Assembly: GCA_030512335.1 (NCBI GenBank)
Contig: JAULSU010000004.1
Location: 930,001-994,000, forward strand
Length of the DNA stretch: 64,000 nt
Source: Immersiella caudata
Taxonomy: Eukaryota; Ascomycota; Sordariomycetes; Sordariales; Lasiosphaeriaceae
Reading direction: 5' to 3'
Shown: piece after piece, positions 11,571 to 21,553 of the stretch
Numbering within the stretch: the stretch's first letter is position 1
Layout of the letters: each line of letters begins with the position of its first letter
Notes under the pieces: model-generated
What the model was told of the DNA's origin: nothing
Databases searched by the model: none
What the model saw: the letters and a program-made list of their open reading frames with translations, nothing else
Made by a program: the position numbers and the translations under genes

Positions 11571-12131
11571 TTGGGGGACTTTGTCATGTTAAATTATCAA
11601 AGCTGTCGTACCTACCTACCTACGTACCGTCGCTCGTCATAATCAAGCCGTGACCTAACCTGGTCCTCTGGCGCAAGCATCATTGGGGCCCCTCTAGGAG
11701 TGCGGGTATTCTTACCCTGGTCGCCGTCTGCCCGAAGCTGCTCGGGCCTCAATCCCGTGAGGTCTTGCCTTTGCCGCACCTCACGTCGCAGTTATAAGAC
11801 CGGGCGTCCGGAAGCCCCGGATTGATGCATGTGCGTAGGCATCCTGACTGATTGGTCCGCGTTGGAACCTGGAGAGCTGAATCTCGGATCTGTTTTCAGT
11901 GAGACATGACTCACCACCGATTTATCGGCCGCTTGGGCGTGCTGTAAAAGGGCCGAGGGTGTGTCTTGGAAACACCCGATATTGGGGGCACACAAATCGA
12001 GCTGAGCTTTCACTGAGCTGCTGTCGGTCAGGCGAGGGTGTGGCACTGTTGTGGCTGGCTTTCCTTCCCGGGTTCCCTGCAAAAAGGGGAACCCACTGAG
12101 GCGTTCCCGAGAATTCGATCTAGAGCACCTC

Positions 12132-12139
12132 TATAAATA
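12132..12139 (+). promoter_or_regulatory. TATA-like box before broken copy C
   Basis: TATAAATA lies 36 bases before the ATG at 12175. Position and sequence fit a core promoter with a very short leader. Confidence 0.35.
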
Positions 12140-12174
12140 TCTCGAATTATCCATCGTTGACCCATTTCATCAAG

Positions 12175-12586
12175 ATGAAGATCTCCATCGCCGCCGTCCT
12201 TGGCCGCAGCCTCAGTGGCTTCGGCAACACCCGCACTGTCACCAAGGCAACTCCACCCAATGCGCCGCGACCCAGCGTATGTGTTTCTTCACCATTCTTG
12301 CTTGCATATTGATGTCATTGTCTGGTATGGATAGGGTGAACTTACACCCTCTCCAGAGTCCTGCCTGGGGACTTCGGCTTTAAACCTCCTAATCCCGTAC
12401 GAGACGTCAATTCGTCTTCTTTCTGCATCTGATCTCCAGACTGTCACAAATGCCCTCACCGGCTGCCAAGGCTTAACTTGCAGTGGAATGACTGCCAACA
12501 TTCCAACGAGCCTGCAGACCCTGAGATCCTTTATTGGCAACCTCCCTCCCTCACCGCTATTGAATCAGTCCCAGCGGTGGAAGTAA
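12175..12586 (+). pseudogene. Small secreted cysteine protein, broken copy C
   Basis: The ATG at 12175 opens MKISIAAVL. A one-base shift is needed to continue the hydrophobic signal (AAASVASATPALSPRQ), and another to reach GNSTQCAATQ at the exon end (12276). The intron is 12277-12356 (GTATGT...CTCCAG). Exon 2 runs open to a TAA at 12584-12586 with QSCLG, ALTGCQGLTCSG and a Leu-rich end. It aligns in order with copies A and B: QC near the intron, a Cys-Leu pair after it, then C(C/G)CxGxxCxG. The second exon looks intact, while exon 1 carries frameshifts. Alternative start or splice use cannot be excluded. Confidence 0.6.
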
Positions 12587-12754
12587 AAGACTGGTGCCTC
12601 TCCGTGCGGAGCATACGACCCTGGTTGGATATTGACGCTTCTTTTGTTGCTTGTTGGCTTCTAGTTGGTAAAAAAAAATCAAAAGACACCACACAAATTT
12701 CGTGCTTTTCTGCAAAAGCCCAAGCTGTGACCTCATGAGGACAGCCTCATCTTC

Positions 12755-13642
12755 TCAGATGCCATGCAACCACCACCGCTGCCACGCCACCGCGGCACTC
12801 TTCCCCCTTGCCATTGCCTCCCTCTCCCCCTTCTTCGTCTCATCCCCCCTAACCAACGCCCCATGCTCCACCCCGGGGAAATGCACATAATTCAACGGCA
12901 CCCCATTCCTCTGCAGCGTCTCAAACCCCAACAACTTCATCTCCTTCGTATATGCCTGATCCACCTCCGGAGCAAGCACCTGCACCGGCACCGCAACCTC
13001 CTCAATATCCCTCTCCGTCAACAAGCTCGGATGCCCCGCCGTTACACAATCCACCAACCCCTTTCCCGTCTCCTTGTCCACAAACTCCCCCGCACCCAGG
13101 CGATGCACTGCCCAGCCACCGTAGCAAAACCCAACGGCGCCAAGCTTCTCATGCTTAGTCCTCAGCTCCTTCGCAAAGGAAATGATTTCTGCTTCGCGGG
13201 CCTCTCGACCGTTGCGGGAAAGAAAAGAGGGGAGATCCAGTTCCGCCCAGCGCTCGGCGAGGATGGCGGAGGTGTCGAGAGCTCCGCCGCCGAAGAAGTC
13301 CGGCAGGTAAACGGTGGCGTTGGCTTCGCGGGCGTAATGGTCTGCGAGAAGGCGCAGGTTGGGGAAGGTCCAGCCGAAGAGGTCGTGGATTAGGAGGATG
13401 GCGGCAGTGGGGTTGGTGCCGGTTACTGAGGATGTTAGCTGAGTTGCGAAGTTCTGCTTTGGGGCCAGGCGGTTGCTTCTCTTTGGGGACAAGAGGGCAA
13501 AGGGGAACAGGGGCGGGAAAGAGAAAGAGGCAGACGCACTGTAGAAAGGATTCTTGGGAAGCGTCGGGAAGGAGGAGGTGATTCCGGTGGGTGTGCCGGA
13601 CCAGTTGAAGGAGGTAAGGCAGCAGGTTGGGATTGCGGCCAT
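12755..13642 (-). CDS. Dienelactone hydrolase family protein
   Basis: Exons 13642-13540 and 13425-12755 flank a 114-nt intron (GTGCGT...CTCAG with CTAAC branch) and give 257 residues, the usual family length. The alpha/beta-hydrolase triad is visible: Cys135 in GFCYGG, Asp190 in APEVD, His222 in GVEHG. HDLFGWTFPNLRLLADHYA and YLPDFFGG are also typical. Fungal members are cytosolic carboxyl-ester or lactone hydrolases, sometimes tied to aromatic degradation or detoxification. The intron has no stop and is a multiple of three, so an unspliced message would also be translatable with 38 extra Pro/Phe-rich residues. The spliced form fits the family better because it joins NPFY directly to TGTNPTAAILL. 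Confidence 0.88.
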   Translation of the reverse strand: MAAIPTCCLTSFNWSGTPTGITSSFPTLPKNPFYSASASFSFPPLFPFALLSPKRSNRLAPKQNFATQLTSSVTGTNPTAAILLIHDLFGWTFPNLRLLADHYAREANATVYLPDFFGGGALDTSAILAERWAELDLPSFLSRNGREAREAEIISFAKELRTKHEKLGAVGFCYGGWAVHRLGAGEFVDKETGKGLVDCVTAGHPSLLTERDIEEVAVPVQVLAPEVDQAYTKEMKLLGFETLQRNGVPLNYVHFPGVEHGALVRGDETKKGEREAMARGKSAAVAWQRWWLHGI

Positions 13643-13943
13643 GGTGAGCTGGAACTTGATGAGTTGAGTTTGAAATGAAGAAGAGACGAGTGTGTTGTGG
13701 AGTGGCAATCAGATGGTGGGGTGTTGGACGGAGGGGTGAGATACGGTCCTTGGCGACGGAATCGCGAAGTCGCGAAGGCGCGAAGGCCAATCTTTCAAAG
13801 CGGCCAATTGGAGTGGGTGTGAAAAAAAGTTGGGATCGTGTTGGGCGGGTCTGGGTTAGGGTTTCAGGTCGGTGTTCCTCCCTTGTCGGGGCCACACTGA
13901 GTTTTTCCAAGGCAACCCAGACGGGGCGCCACAAGTGCCCTGA

Positions 13944-14871
13944 TCATTTAAACCTCGACACACTGCTTGCCCATGTCGCCATGATCTCGAGCTGCGATGA
14001 CGGTCGACCTTGTGCCGCGCGTTGCGCTAGCCCCACGCCGAGCATCAGAGCCTTGAGCATGGCCACGGCCTTGACCACGCCGTCCTCTTTGCTCTTGTCT
14101 TTGATCTCGGCCGCGGTGATGGTCGGGAGCTTGTCGATAATGCCCATCCGGCGCGCTTCGAGAATCTGTAAGGGGGGTGACTGCCCAGACGGTGCCGATG
14201 ATGGTCCGCATCACCTTTTGCTCATTAGATTTCGAGTCAAAGGAGACGGCGCTGAGATGCTCCTCTGTGAGGGCCAAGTACTCTGGGTGGACGTCCCAGT
14301 CCAAGTGGCCTCGGAATCGATGATATCGACTGTTGTGTTCCGCGAACTCATCCAGCCACTGAGACACCGCCTTGCTTCTGGGAGTCTCTCTCTTTGGTCT
14401 CGTCGCAGAACCTGGAGCTGTGCGGATGGGAACCTTGATCACAAAGCCCCCCCATGTTTGCGTACATGGAGTGGGTCAGCGTCCATCTCACCCCATTCTC
14501 GTCAACGGCCTCATCACGGATGAAGTCGTTGATGGCCCTGGCGCTTTCTTTGGCGCCCAAATAACTTTCGAACGCGCAACCAAGCACCAGTTCAGGGAGC
14601 ATCATGGTTATGGCGGCTCATTTTGCCTTGCGCTGAAACTCGTACAGAGCCCTACAAAGGAAAGCGGCATCAGACGACGGCGCCATAGGACCTTGTGCTG
14701 CAGCTCCTCATCGCGAAGCTGCGGAGGCACATGGAGATGGGGTATGGACCAGATGCAGAGAAATATGACGGTAAACGAACCTCGGACGATGTTACAGCTA
14801 GAGCAGATATCTGGATCATGCACGAGCGAAGGGCCGGTCGGCAAGGCGCATGTGGGCTGGAAGGTGATCAT
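13944..14871 (-). pseudogene. Relic of a widespread fungal multi-pass membrane protein
   Basis: Minus-strand segments appear in the order known for this very common but unnamed ascomycete family: RGSFTVIFLCIWSIPHLHVP near the N-terminus, MMLPELVLGCAFESYLGAK, WTLTHSMYANMGG, and LEARRMGIIDKLPTITAAEI with DKSKEDG near the end. Lesions: a TGA at a position where the family has Trp (about 14624), a one-base frameshift in a run of seven C on the + strand (about 14447-14453), and loss of the C-terminal helices after QLEIMATW. The change of frame before LEARRM is explained by a 49-nt intron ending TTACAG (about 14168). The copy cannot make a complete protein. The family's function is unknown. Confidence 0.68.
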
Positions 14872-15824
14872 TCTGACATTTCCGCTCTGCTTTTCAAGGC
14901 GTTAAAACACTGATATTCAGATCTGTAAATTGGCGAGGGATCTTCTCATCATTTACGATCTCATTTCCCAAAGACAGGTAGGCGATGGATGAAGGATAAT
15001 GGGGCTTCCGGGGCTATGCAGGGTGGAGCGCGGCAACTACGACAGATTCATTAGCCCATGGGAAGTCAATGAAACCTCCAGCTGTATTCTCCGAGGAATC
15101 AGCCGCTTCCATCGGGGGTGATGTTTGAGTCACACAGGAGCACCTCTTGTCAAGAAGCGGTGGAGTTAGAAGGGCAAGTGAGGTGAGCTCTGGGAGCTTC
15201 TCCTTCTCAGGTTCTTCGTCGAAAGCATAGGCAGGCAGTTGAATCAACCCCCAGCTACGGCGTCTACTTCGCTGACTCCTCACAGAAACCTCCATTTTTG
15301 ACTTAGCCTTCTTTTCGCCAGGGAAATTCCACCTACTCGTCTCCAGAAAATACCCCGCAAAGGCACATTGTGCCAACATGAGCCCCTAGCCTAACAGCTT
15401 GCTCTAAACGACCGCAATCATATCTGCGCATAAAAACTGCATCCGGCTTCAAAGCCGCGGGCTCACTCTCCAGACTCGCCGACAACCAGAGGTTCCGTGA
15501 AAGACAAGATCGGTCAGAGCTGAAGGCACCCGACAACCTCGTGTAACTTTCATAAACCCGACAGCTATGGTTTCTCGCTTTTCTCCATACCGCCTTGCTC
15601 CGAACTGAAACACGGCGTCCAGCACCAGGGATGCCGCCCCGAGATCCACAAACAGTTGAGACTCGAGTCGCACATGCCTCCATTTGCTTACGTCGATGGC
15701 TGAGACTAAGAATAAGCTTAACCGGACCACGGCAACTCCGGGGAGAGACCCACCCCCTGGGTATTAATGCCCAGGCCACGGAGCAATCTCCAATCAAGCC
15801 CACTCATCCTCTCCCGACTTCAAG
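14872..15824. other. Intergenic region upstream of the lipoxygenase-like gene
   Basis: Two overlapping minus-strand open frames exist but have no motif. The region is read as promoter for the gene at 15825. A GGTATTAATGCC stretch lies about 60 bases before that ATG and may serve as a weak TATA element. Confidence 0.35.
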
Positions 15825-17828
15825 ATGAAGTGCTTGATCTGGCTCGCATCTTTGACTGCGGCCGCTTCGGCGGCAACAGCCCCTCCTGGCAAGATATCCA
15901 CCCGAGCCCTCGAGGACGTACTTAAGGGGCTGGTCAAGCAGTTCCAATCTGCCATCCCAAACGCCACCCAAGCCGGCTCGGATCTCCTTGGCAGCTACTT
16001 GAGTGGCCTCTTGGTTTCTTCCTACACGATTCCACAGCATACCCTACTTGCATCAACGCTCCGACAGTTTGGCATTACTGCCGTGCGCAAAAACTTCCTC
16101 TACGGACTCCCAGTGGGAGGCGGACCGTCCTATCCCACCGGCCTGCTCGGCACCGCGAAAATTGCCGAGGATGGAGCCAGTATTTTGGTAGATCTCTTAC
16201 CTCGTCTGGCGGGCGCCCGGCTCGATCTCATAAAGGCCATGCTGGACAGTCCCAAGTACAACGGCCTCAAGACGCTGCCAGACTACGCAAAGCTGTACGA
16301 CGACGAGTGGAAAACCTCGATTCCCAACGGCCCGGATCCCGGTGTCCTCACGAACTACACCCAAGATCTGTTCTTTTCCATGCAGCGGCTTTCCAACAGC
16401 CCTTATCAGATTCGGCGTCTTGGTCCCGAGCTCAACGCACTCCCTTTCGACGTTGACCCCGAAGCCACCTTGCACGTCTGCGGCGGGAGCTTGGAACAGC
16501 TTTTCCAGGACGGAAGGTTGTTCTATGCCGACTATCGCGACCAGCAGGGTCTCGAGCTCAACAAGGGGCGCTACGCAGCCAACTGCGATGCATATTTCTG
16601 CATCGACTCGCGATTCGGAGACTTCCTGCCGCTGGCTATCCGCACCAACGTTGGCGCCAACTTGATCTACACACCGCTGGACGGCCCGGGGGAGTGGTTG
16701 CTTGCGAAGATGATGCTCAACGTCAATGACTTTTGGTTTGCGCAGTGGAATCATCTTGCCTTCACTCACGAGACGGTGCACATCATTTGGATGGCCGCTA
16801 TTCGTTCGCTGAGCCAACAACATCCTGTCTTTGCGGTGTTGGATAGACGTGAGACCGGCAGCCTTTGCTAGGAAGAGTAAAGCCCCGCTGACTCTCCAAC
16901 CAATACAGTCATGTTCCAGGTCTTTTCCATCCAGATCCTGGCCGAGGTTCGTGTTCCTCACGACTCACCACCCGAGCACATTCCATCTAACACGCACCAG
17001 GTCATTCTCTTCACACCAAGCCTCGCCGTCGACATGACCTTTGCCTATTCCGGCCGTTCCGCCAAGAACTACTCTACAACACAATACAACAACGGCTACG
17101 GCAAGTTCAAGTCAAACTACTTCCACACCGACCTCCAGCGCCGCGGTCTCATCAACTCAACCCACGGCCCACCCCTGAAATCCTTTCCTTTCTTCGAAGA
17201 CGCCGGCACCATCCACGCCTCCATCCGCAAGTTCTTCACCTCCTTCGTGCAATCCTACTACTCCTCCGACGCCGTCGTCGCCGGCGACCCCGAAATCCAA
17301 AACTGGGTTCGCGAGTGCAACGGCCCTGCCAAGGTGTTTGACTTCCCCACAAACATCCCCGATCGGCGGACCCTGGTCGACGTCCTCACCCAGCTGGCCC
17401 ATCTCGTCTCGGCAGCTCACCACACCGTCAACACCAACGAGCTGGTCCAAGTCTCGAGCACACTGCCCTTCTGTCCGCCTGCGCTCTTCAAGCCCTTGCC
17501 GACGGCCAAGAATGCTTCGCTAAACCCAGTTGAGTGGCTGCCGCCTCTGGAGCAGGCTTTCAACCAACTCAGCATTGGGTCGTTGTTCGCCAGGCCTTCG
17601 TTCGTTGGCACGAATAGGACGATTATTCACATGTTTGACGACCCGAGGATGTTGGCAAAGATGAATTCCGCAACCAGAGCTGCGAACGGGGTCTTCACGA
17701 AGGAAATGAGGGATTTCTCGCGGAACGTTGAAAGCAGGAGCTTTGACGCCAACGGGCTGAGTCAGGGGATGCCATTCGTGTGGAGGGCGTTGGATCCAAA
17801 CGTGGCGCCTTACAGTATTGCAACTTGA
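15825..17828 (+). CDS. Secreted lipoxygenase-family protein (Mn/Fe-LOX clade)
   Basis: Exons 15825-16848, 16909-16946 and 17001-17828 give 629 residues, close to the usual ~600-620 of fungal secreted lipoxygenases. A signal peptide (1-17) is followed by the catalytic helical domain: WNHLAFTHETVH (308-319), MAAIRSLSQQHPVFAVLDR, then AHHTVNTN near the C-terminal third, which keeps the His-x3-Asn ligand pair. The family oxidises linoleic or linolenic acid to hydroperoxides. Oddities: by spacing against plant and fungal enzymes, the first metal-ligand His appears replaced by Phe305 (segment DFWFAQWNH), and the last residue is Thr instead of the usual Ile/Val whose carboxylate binds the metal. The enzyme may be catalytically altered or inactive. 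N-glycosylation sites are frequent, in keeping with secretion. Confidence 0.85.
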
Positions 17829-17913
17829 GGCATTGGGCAATCTTAGATGACGTAGTACAGATCAGAAGTGGCCTAGTTGAAATGATCGAAGAAGTAGTCG
17901 GAGAGGGATGAGC

Positions 17914-19434
17914 TCACGCCAAATCAAAAGATATAAACCCCGACTGCAAAGAGGTGTCCCGAAACTCTGCCCTGCTCTCCCGTATGTTCCGCATCACAGC
18001 AACCAGCTCATGCAGCGCATCCTCAAAAAACACTTCCCGCTCAGCCGGCCCGGGTTCATCCTCCCCATTTAGTTCCCAAACAGGCAAAGCCCAATACTTT
18101 GTTTCGTTCTCATCCTCCTCTACCGTAAATCCAAGCCTCTCAAAAACTCTAGCGCAGGCCTCTCCGAATTGCACCTGAAACGTCTTGTTCCTCCAACTTA
18201 TCCTCCGCCGTTGACGCCGCCAGGTATCGGTTAAATAAGTCTGCATACTTATGAGTGGCGTGGTGAGGATTCGCCTTTCGATCGAAGGTGACAGGCTCCC
18301 GTAACGCTCTGGCTCGCTTTCCTTGAAGGCCTGCAGGGAGGCTGCAATTCTCTCTTGGTCGGATATCAAGAGGAGGTCTGGGGAGGGAAGACGAGGAGAA
18401 AAGATGTCTAGATAGGAGTGTAGATTGCACGTCGAGCAGACGAAGCAAATGGTCGCGAGCATGCAGGGTTCTGCCGGAGGAGACCTTGTGCCTCCGAGCT
18501 GCTCGAATCGGTGGAATCGAATTTCCCGGAGGCTGAAGTTGTGCTGTTCGGGTGGGCAGGTCGTCGATGGACGGAAGATCTCGCGGAAGGTGAAGTGGTG
18601 CCGGCAGAGTTGGCACATGAAATACTCTCGTTTGGTTTGGTGAACGTTGGTGCCTAGGGGCGAGATGAATGTTTGGGCGGTTTTGTGGATGATGCGGTGG
18701 TTGCGATCGGCATTTGCCTGGGGGCTCAAAAGCTCAGGGACGCGGAGTTTGGGACATGACCACCAGCAGAGCGGGGGCGGGTCTTCGTCTTGAGCCGAGA
18801 GGTCTTCGAACCAGGGTCCGGTGAGAAGACGCTCTTGTGCTGTGGACGACGACATGCTGCTATCTCCAGATGTATCGGAGGCGTTGTCATCAGGGGAACT
18901 GTGTTCCTCTTCTTCCACTTCTGATCCTGCTTCTTCTTCTGCTTCTTCAAGTGTAGAGATCGAAAGCTCCGAGAGGTCTGTGACCGAGGAGATAGACGTG
19001 ATAGGTGAGTCGGGCACTGCCTCAGGTACGATTCGGATCTTTGACTGTCCAGCAGACCGCAGCGACATTTCTAGGTTGAAGACGCCGTTGCCAGCTTTTG
19101 TTGACCAGAATGCACCTTCATCCGGGTCGAACGAAAGCTGCTCAATCACGTGCTTAAGGGTGGCGTTGCGGAAGCAAGTGGTGACGCTGCAGCGAGTTTC
19201 GAATCCGTTTCCGCTTCGAACAAGCTCGAGCAGGACAACGAAATCGTAGCTTCCAGTGTCATCGTGACGGAATCGAAGAAATGCAGTCGGTGGTGCGATG
19301 GTGTGTCGGTCAGTTCCCCAAGACCGCTCTGGGGATACTTCCACAAGCGTGAGACCGAGGTCGGCAAAGTCAGAGACATCATATGCCCAGATGGTTTGGC
19401 CGGAAGGCTCTTTGTCTTCACGCCCTGAAGCCAT
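17914..19434 (-). CDS. Orphan protein with paired Cys/His motifs
   Basis: One exon of 506 residues. The ATG at 19434 (MASGREDKEPSG) was preferred to codons upstream because the frame before it is Cys-rich and unlike the rest. Visible parts: an N-terminal globular region, a Ser/Glu-rich acidic linker (about residues 170-215), and a Cys/His-rich block with CQLCRHHF, CPPEQH and CFVCSTC that could bind zinc. The end is a charged helical region. The arrangement is loosely like the N-terminal zinc-binding part of fungal UBP2-type deubiquitinases, but no peptidase domain is present, so this is only a suggestion. The gene ends 86 bases from the convergent lipoxygenase gene. Confidence 0.6.
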   Translation of the reverse strand: MASGREDKEPSGQTIWAYDVSDFADLGLTLVEVSPERSWGTDRHTIAPPTAFLRFRHDDTGSYDFVVLLELVRSGNGFETRCSVTTCFRNATLKHVIEQLSFDPDEGAFWSTKAGNGVFNLEMSLRSAGQSKIRIVPEAVPDSPITSISSVTDLSELSISTLEEAEEEAGSEVEEEEHSSPDDNASDTSGDSSMSSSTAQERLLTGPWFEDLSAQDEDPPPLCWWSCPKLRVPELLSPQANADRNHRIIHKTAQTFISPLGTNVHQTKREYFMCQLCRHHFTFREIFRPSTTCPPEQHNFSLREIRFHRFEQLGGTRSPPAEPCMLATICFVCSTCNLHSYLDIFSPRLPSPDLLLISDQERIAASLQAFKESEPERYGSLSPSIERRILTTPLISMQTYLTDTWRRQRRRISWRNKTFQVQFGEACARVFERLGFTVEEDENETKYWALPVWELNGEDEPGPAEREVFFEDALHELVAVMRNIRESRAEFRDTSLQSGFISFDLA

Positions 19435-19902
19435 AATATGAGGTGAAGGAGGAATGTGCATAGGGTTGGTCCGCGAGGCGCCTGGAATTAGAAGCAGGCA
19501 GGGACGCATGACCCCGCACAGAAGGATGCAAGGGAGGGTCCGCTGGTCCCAATGACTGTGCCTGCATCGAAGCCATCCAATAGAACCTGATTGTCCAGAG
19601 CCTTCCTGCGGCTGTGGTGCAAACACCCTTTACAGGTTGTGATGTTGGGCGGGAGACTGGATATGACAAAAAAGGCTTCCAATTCTTGAAAGGGTCGACT
19701 AGGGACTAGCCGAGGGGTAAATTGGAGCTGAAGAATTCGATCTGGTCAGTTCGCCACGTGGTTGCGTCGGCCACGCCTGTCGCCAGCAAAGCTCGCCATG
19801 TCTCACGCCCCAGCTTGACCAATCGGCCTTCGGAGGGGCAGGCCGGAGTCACGGTTTGGATGTGATAAAGGCGGCAATAGCATCAAAAATATCTGCGACG
19901 TG

Positions 19903-21069
19903 ATGATTGCAGCGCCATCAAAGCAGCATTCAAGTTCGTCGCTCATTCTGGTCATTATGCAAATCGATACTGGCAGCCTCAAGAGGGCTGTCCGCAGTAT
20001 GAGGATATTTTCTCGCAAGCGACTCCTCGCCTCTTTCCATCTAGCGTCGTCAATCTCTGAGAAACATGCGATTCCGGCTTCCGACCATGCTAAACTGCAA
20101 GAGCTCTTCGCGCCCTCCACTACCGCCTTCGATAGCCCTGCAGAGCAATTCGCCAGTGCACCAGTTCCACCTTCAACAGACGCTGCAAATTCAGCCTCTC
20201 TGCTATCAACCCAAGAGAAAGACGATGCCCAGAGCATCTGCCTCATTTGTGGAAATTTCGACCCAAGGCCACACATCAACGACGGAAGGCGCGCTACGGG
20301 GCATTACCGAAGGGCTGGGACTCCACAGGACGGAGCAGCAGCAACTCGGATAACAAATAGCCTGAGCCTCCCGTTTTCGCTTCTCTGGGAGGCCGAGCCT
20401 CATGGCGGCCACGGCACCAACCGCCCAAACCGTTGCTCGGGTCGAACACCATCAGAACACTGCCTCCCGTCGTGGTCGACAACTTCAGTCTCATGTCCCG
20501 TAAGTTACGGAGACTTGGAGGGCCCCCAACAAAGCATGGGGACAGGTATCTCAGAGGCCCTCTGTCAAGTGTTGAAAGTATCCTGCGAGCTGGCAAGCCC
20601 TTTTATTTCCCACGACAGCGACAGGTCAACACTCACCATCCAAGGATTCCTATGCGAGCTTCAATGCAGGGTGGATCCGAGCAGCGACCGCGTCGAGCTA
20701 GCGGGTCCGAGTTCATGTCCAAGGTCAGGCAAAGGTTTCGCTGACTGGTCCATCACCATGGCACACGACGTCCTGCCGCCAAGGAGCGTAGCCAAGGATT
20801 GGGTCGACGTGAAGGAAAGGTTGGTTTTCTTACCCATCATCCTGCGTCAGCAGACGCCGTGCTGGGAATCAGAACATGGGGCGCGTCATGCGTTGGGTAT
20901 CAAGGGGCTCGCGTTGCGGAGAGTCGCTGGGACGTCCAATCTCTGCACGCGCATTGGCACAGTCAACTTGCGATTTCGGACGAGTGACGATGAAGGCAAG
21001 GAATCCTGGCAGTATTACCTCGGTTGCGTCGCAACAGGGGGAGAAGACAAGATCGTGACAATTATCTAG
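19903..21069 (+). CDS. HET-like protein remnant or orphan, C-terminal half HET-like
   Basis: An uninterrupted frame of 388 residues runs from the ATG at 19903. The C-terminal third resembles the tail of heterokaryon-incompatibility proteins: LTIQGFLCEL, RLVFLPIILR, IKGLALRRV and an end in IVTII. The N-terminal HET domain core (LSYCWG-type and WIDxLCI-type motifs) is not present. A single CLICGNFDPR stretch resembles the Cys-containing start of HET proteins. The middle is low in recognisable structure and may include non-coding sequence or unrecognised introns. It is either a truncated HET gene or a diverged orphan. Expression data would be needed to fix exons. Confidence 0.42.
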   Translation: MIAAPSKQHSSSSLILVIMQIDTGSLKRAVRSMRIFSRKRLLASFHLASSISEKHAIPASDHAKLQELFAPSTTAFDSPAEQFASAPVPPSTDAANSASLLSTQEKDDAQSICLICGNFDPRPHINDGRRATGHYRRAGTPQDGAAATRITNSLSLPFSLLWEAEPHGGHGTNRPNRCSGRTPSEHCLPSWSTTSVSCPVSYGDLEGPQQSMGTGISEALCQVLKVSCELASPFISHDSDRSTLTIQGFLCELQCRVDPSSDRVELAGPSSCPRSGKGFADWSITMAHDVLPPRSVAKDWVDVKERLVFLPIILRQQTPCWESEHGARHALGIKGLALRRVAGTSNLCTRIGTVNLRFRTSDDEGKESWQYYLGCVATGGEDKIVTII

Positions 21070-21553
21070 CAGGGAAAAAGAATGCAAAGGCCCGACCACG
21101 TGGAACACCACATGTGTTCTCTTGCTGTCGTATCCATTACATCTTGTCCCGGTCACCGACGACGTGGTATTCGGCCCTGCTGGTGAAGACCTGGCTGACG
21201 GCCCGGTGTGGGGTACCGTCGGGGTAACGGCGGCCAGTCACGGAGGTTGATCAGCTGTGATAGGCTGCTACCCACACCACGTCGACGGAATCATGCGCCG
21301 GGGTAATTTAGTTGGGAACTGAGTTGGGAGTTGCTCGCTATTAGCCAAGTGAGATCATTAGTCTGCAATGTGCTGTATGTAGTGCCCTGGACGATTACAT
21401 CATGACTCGGATTAAACAGGATCTCGGTCATGAGCCGAAATGAAAGCAAATGCAAATTGAATAAACTGGACGTGATGCCCTTCCTACCGCTGAAGCGTTG
21501 GCTGTACTGTACTATTGTCGTCGTCCCTTCACTTTGAAGCAAGGAGGAGAAAA

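Noticed and set aside
14168..14173. A third homopolymer frameshift in the membrane-protein relic
   Set aside because: The frame change is better explained by a 49-nt intron ending TTACAG just before LEARRM.
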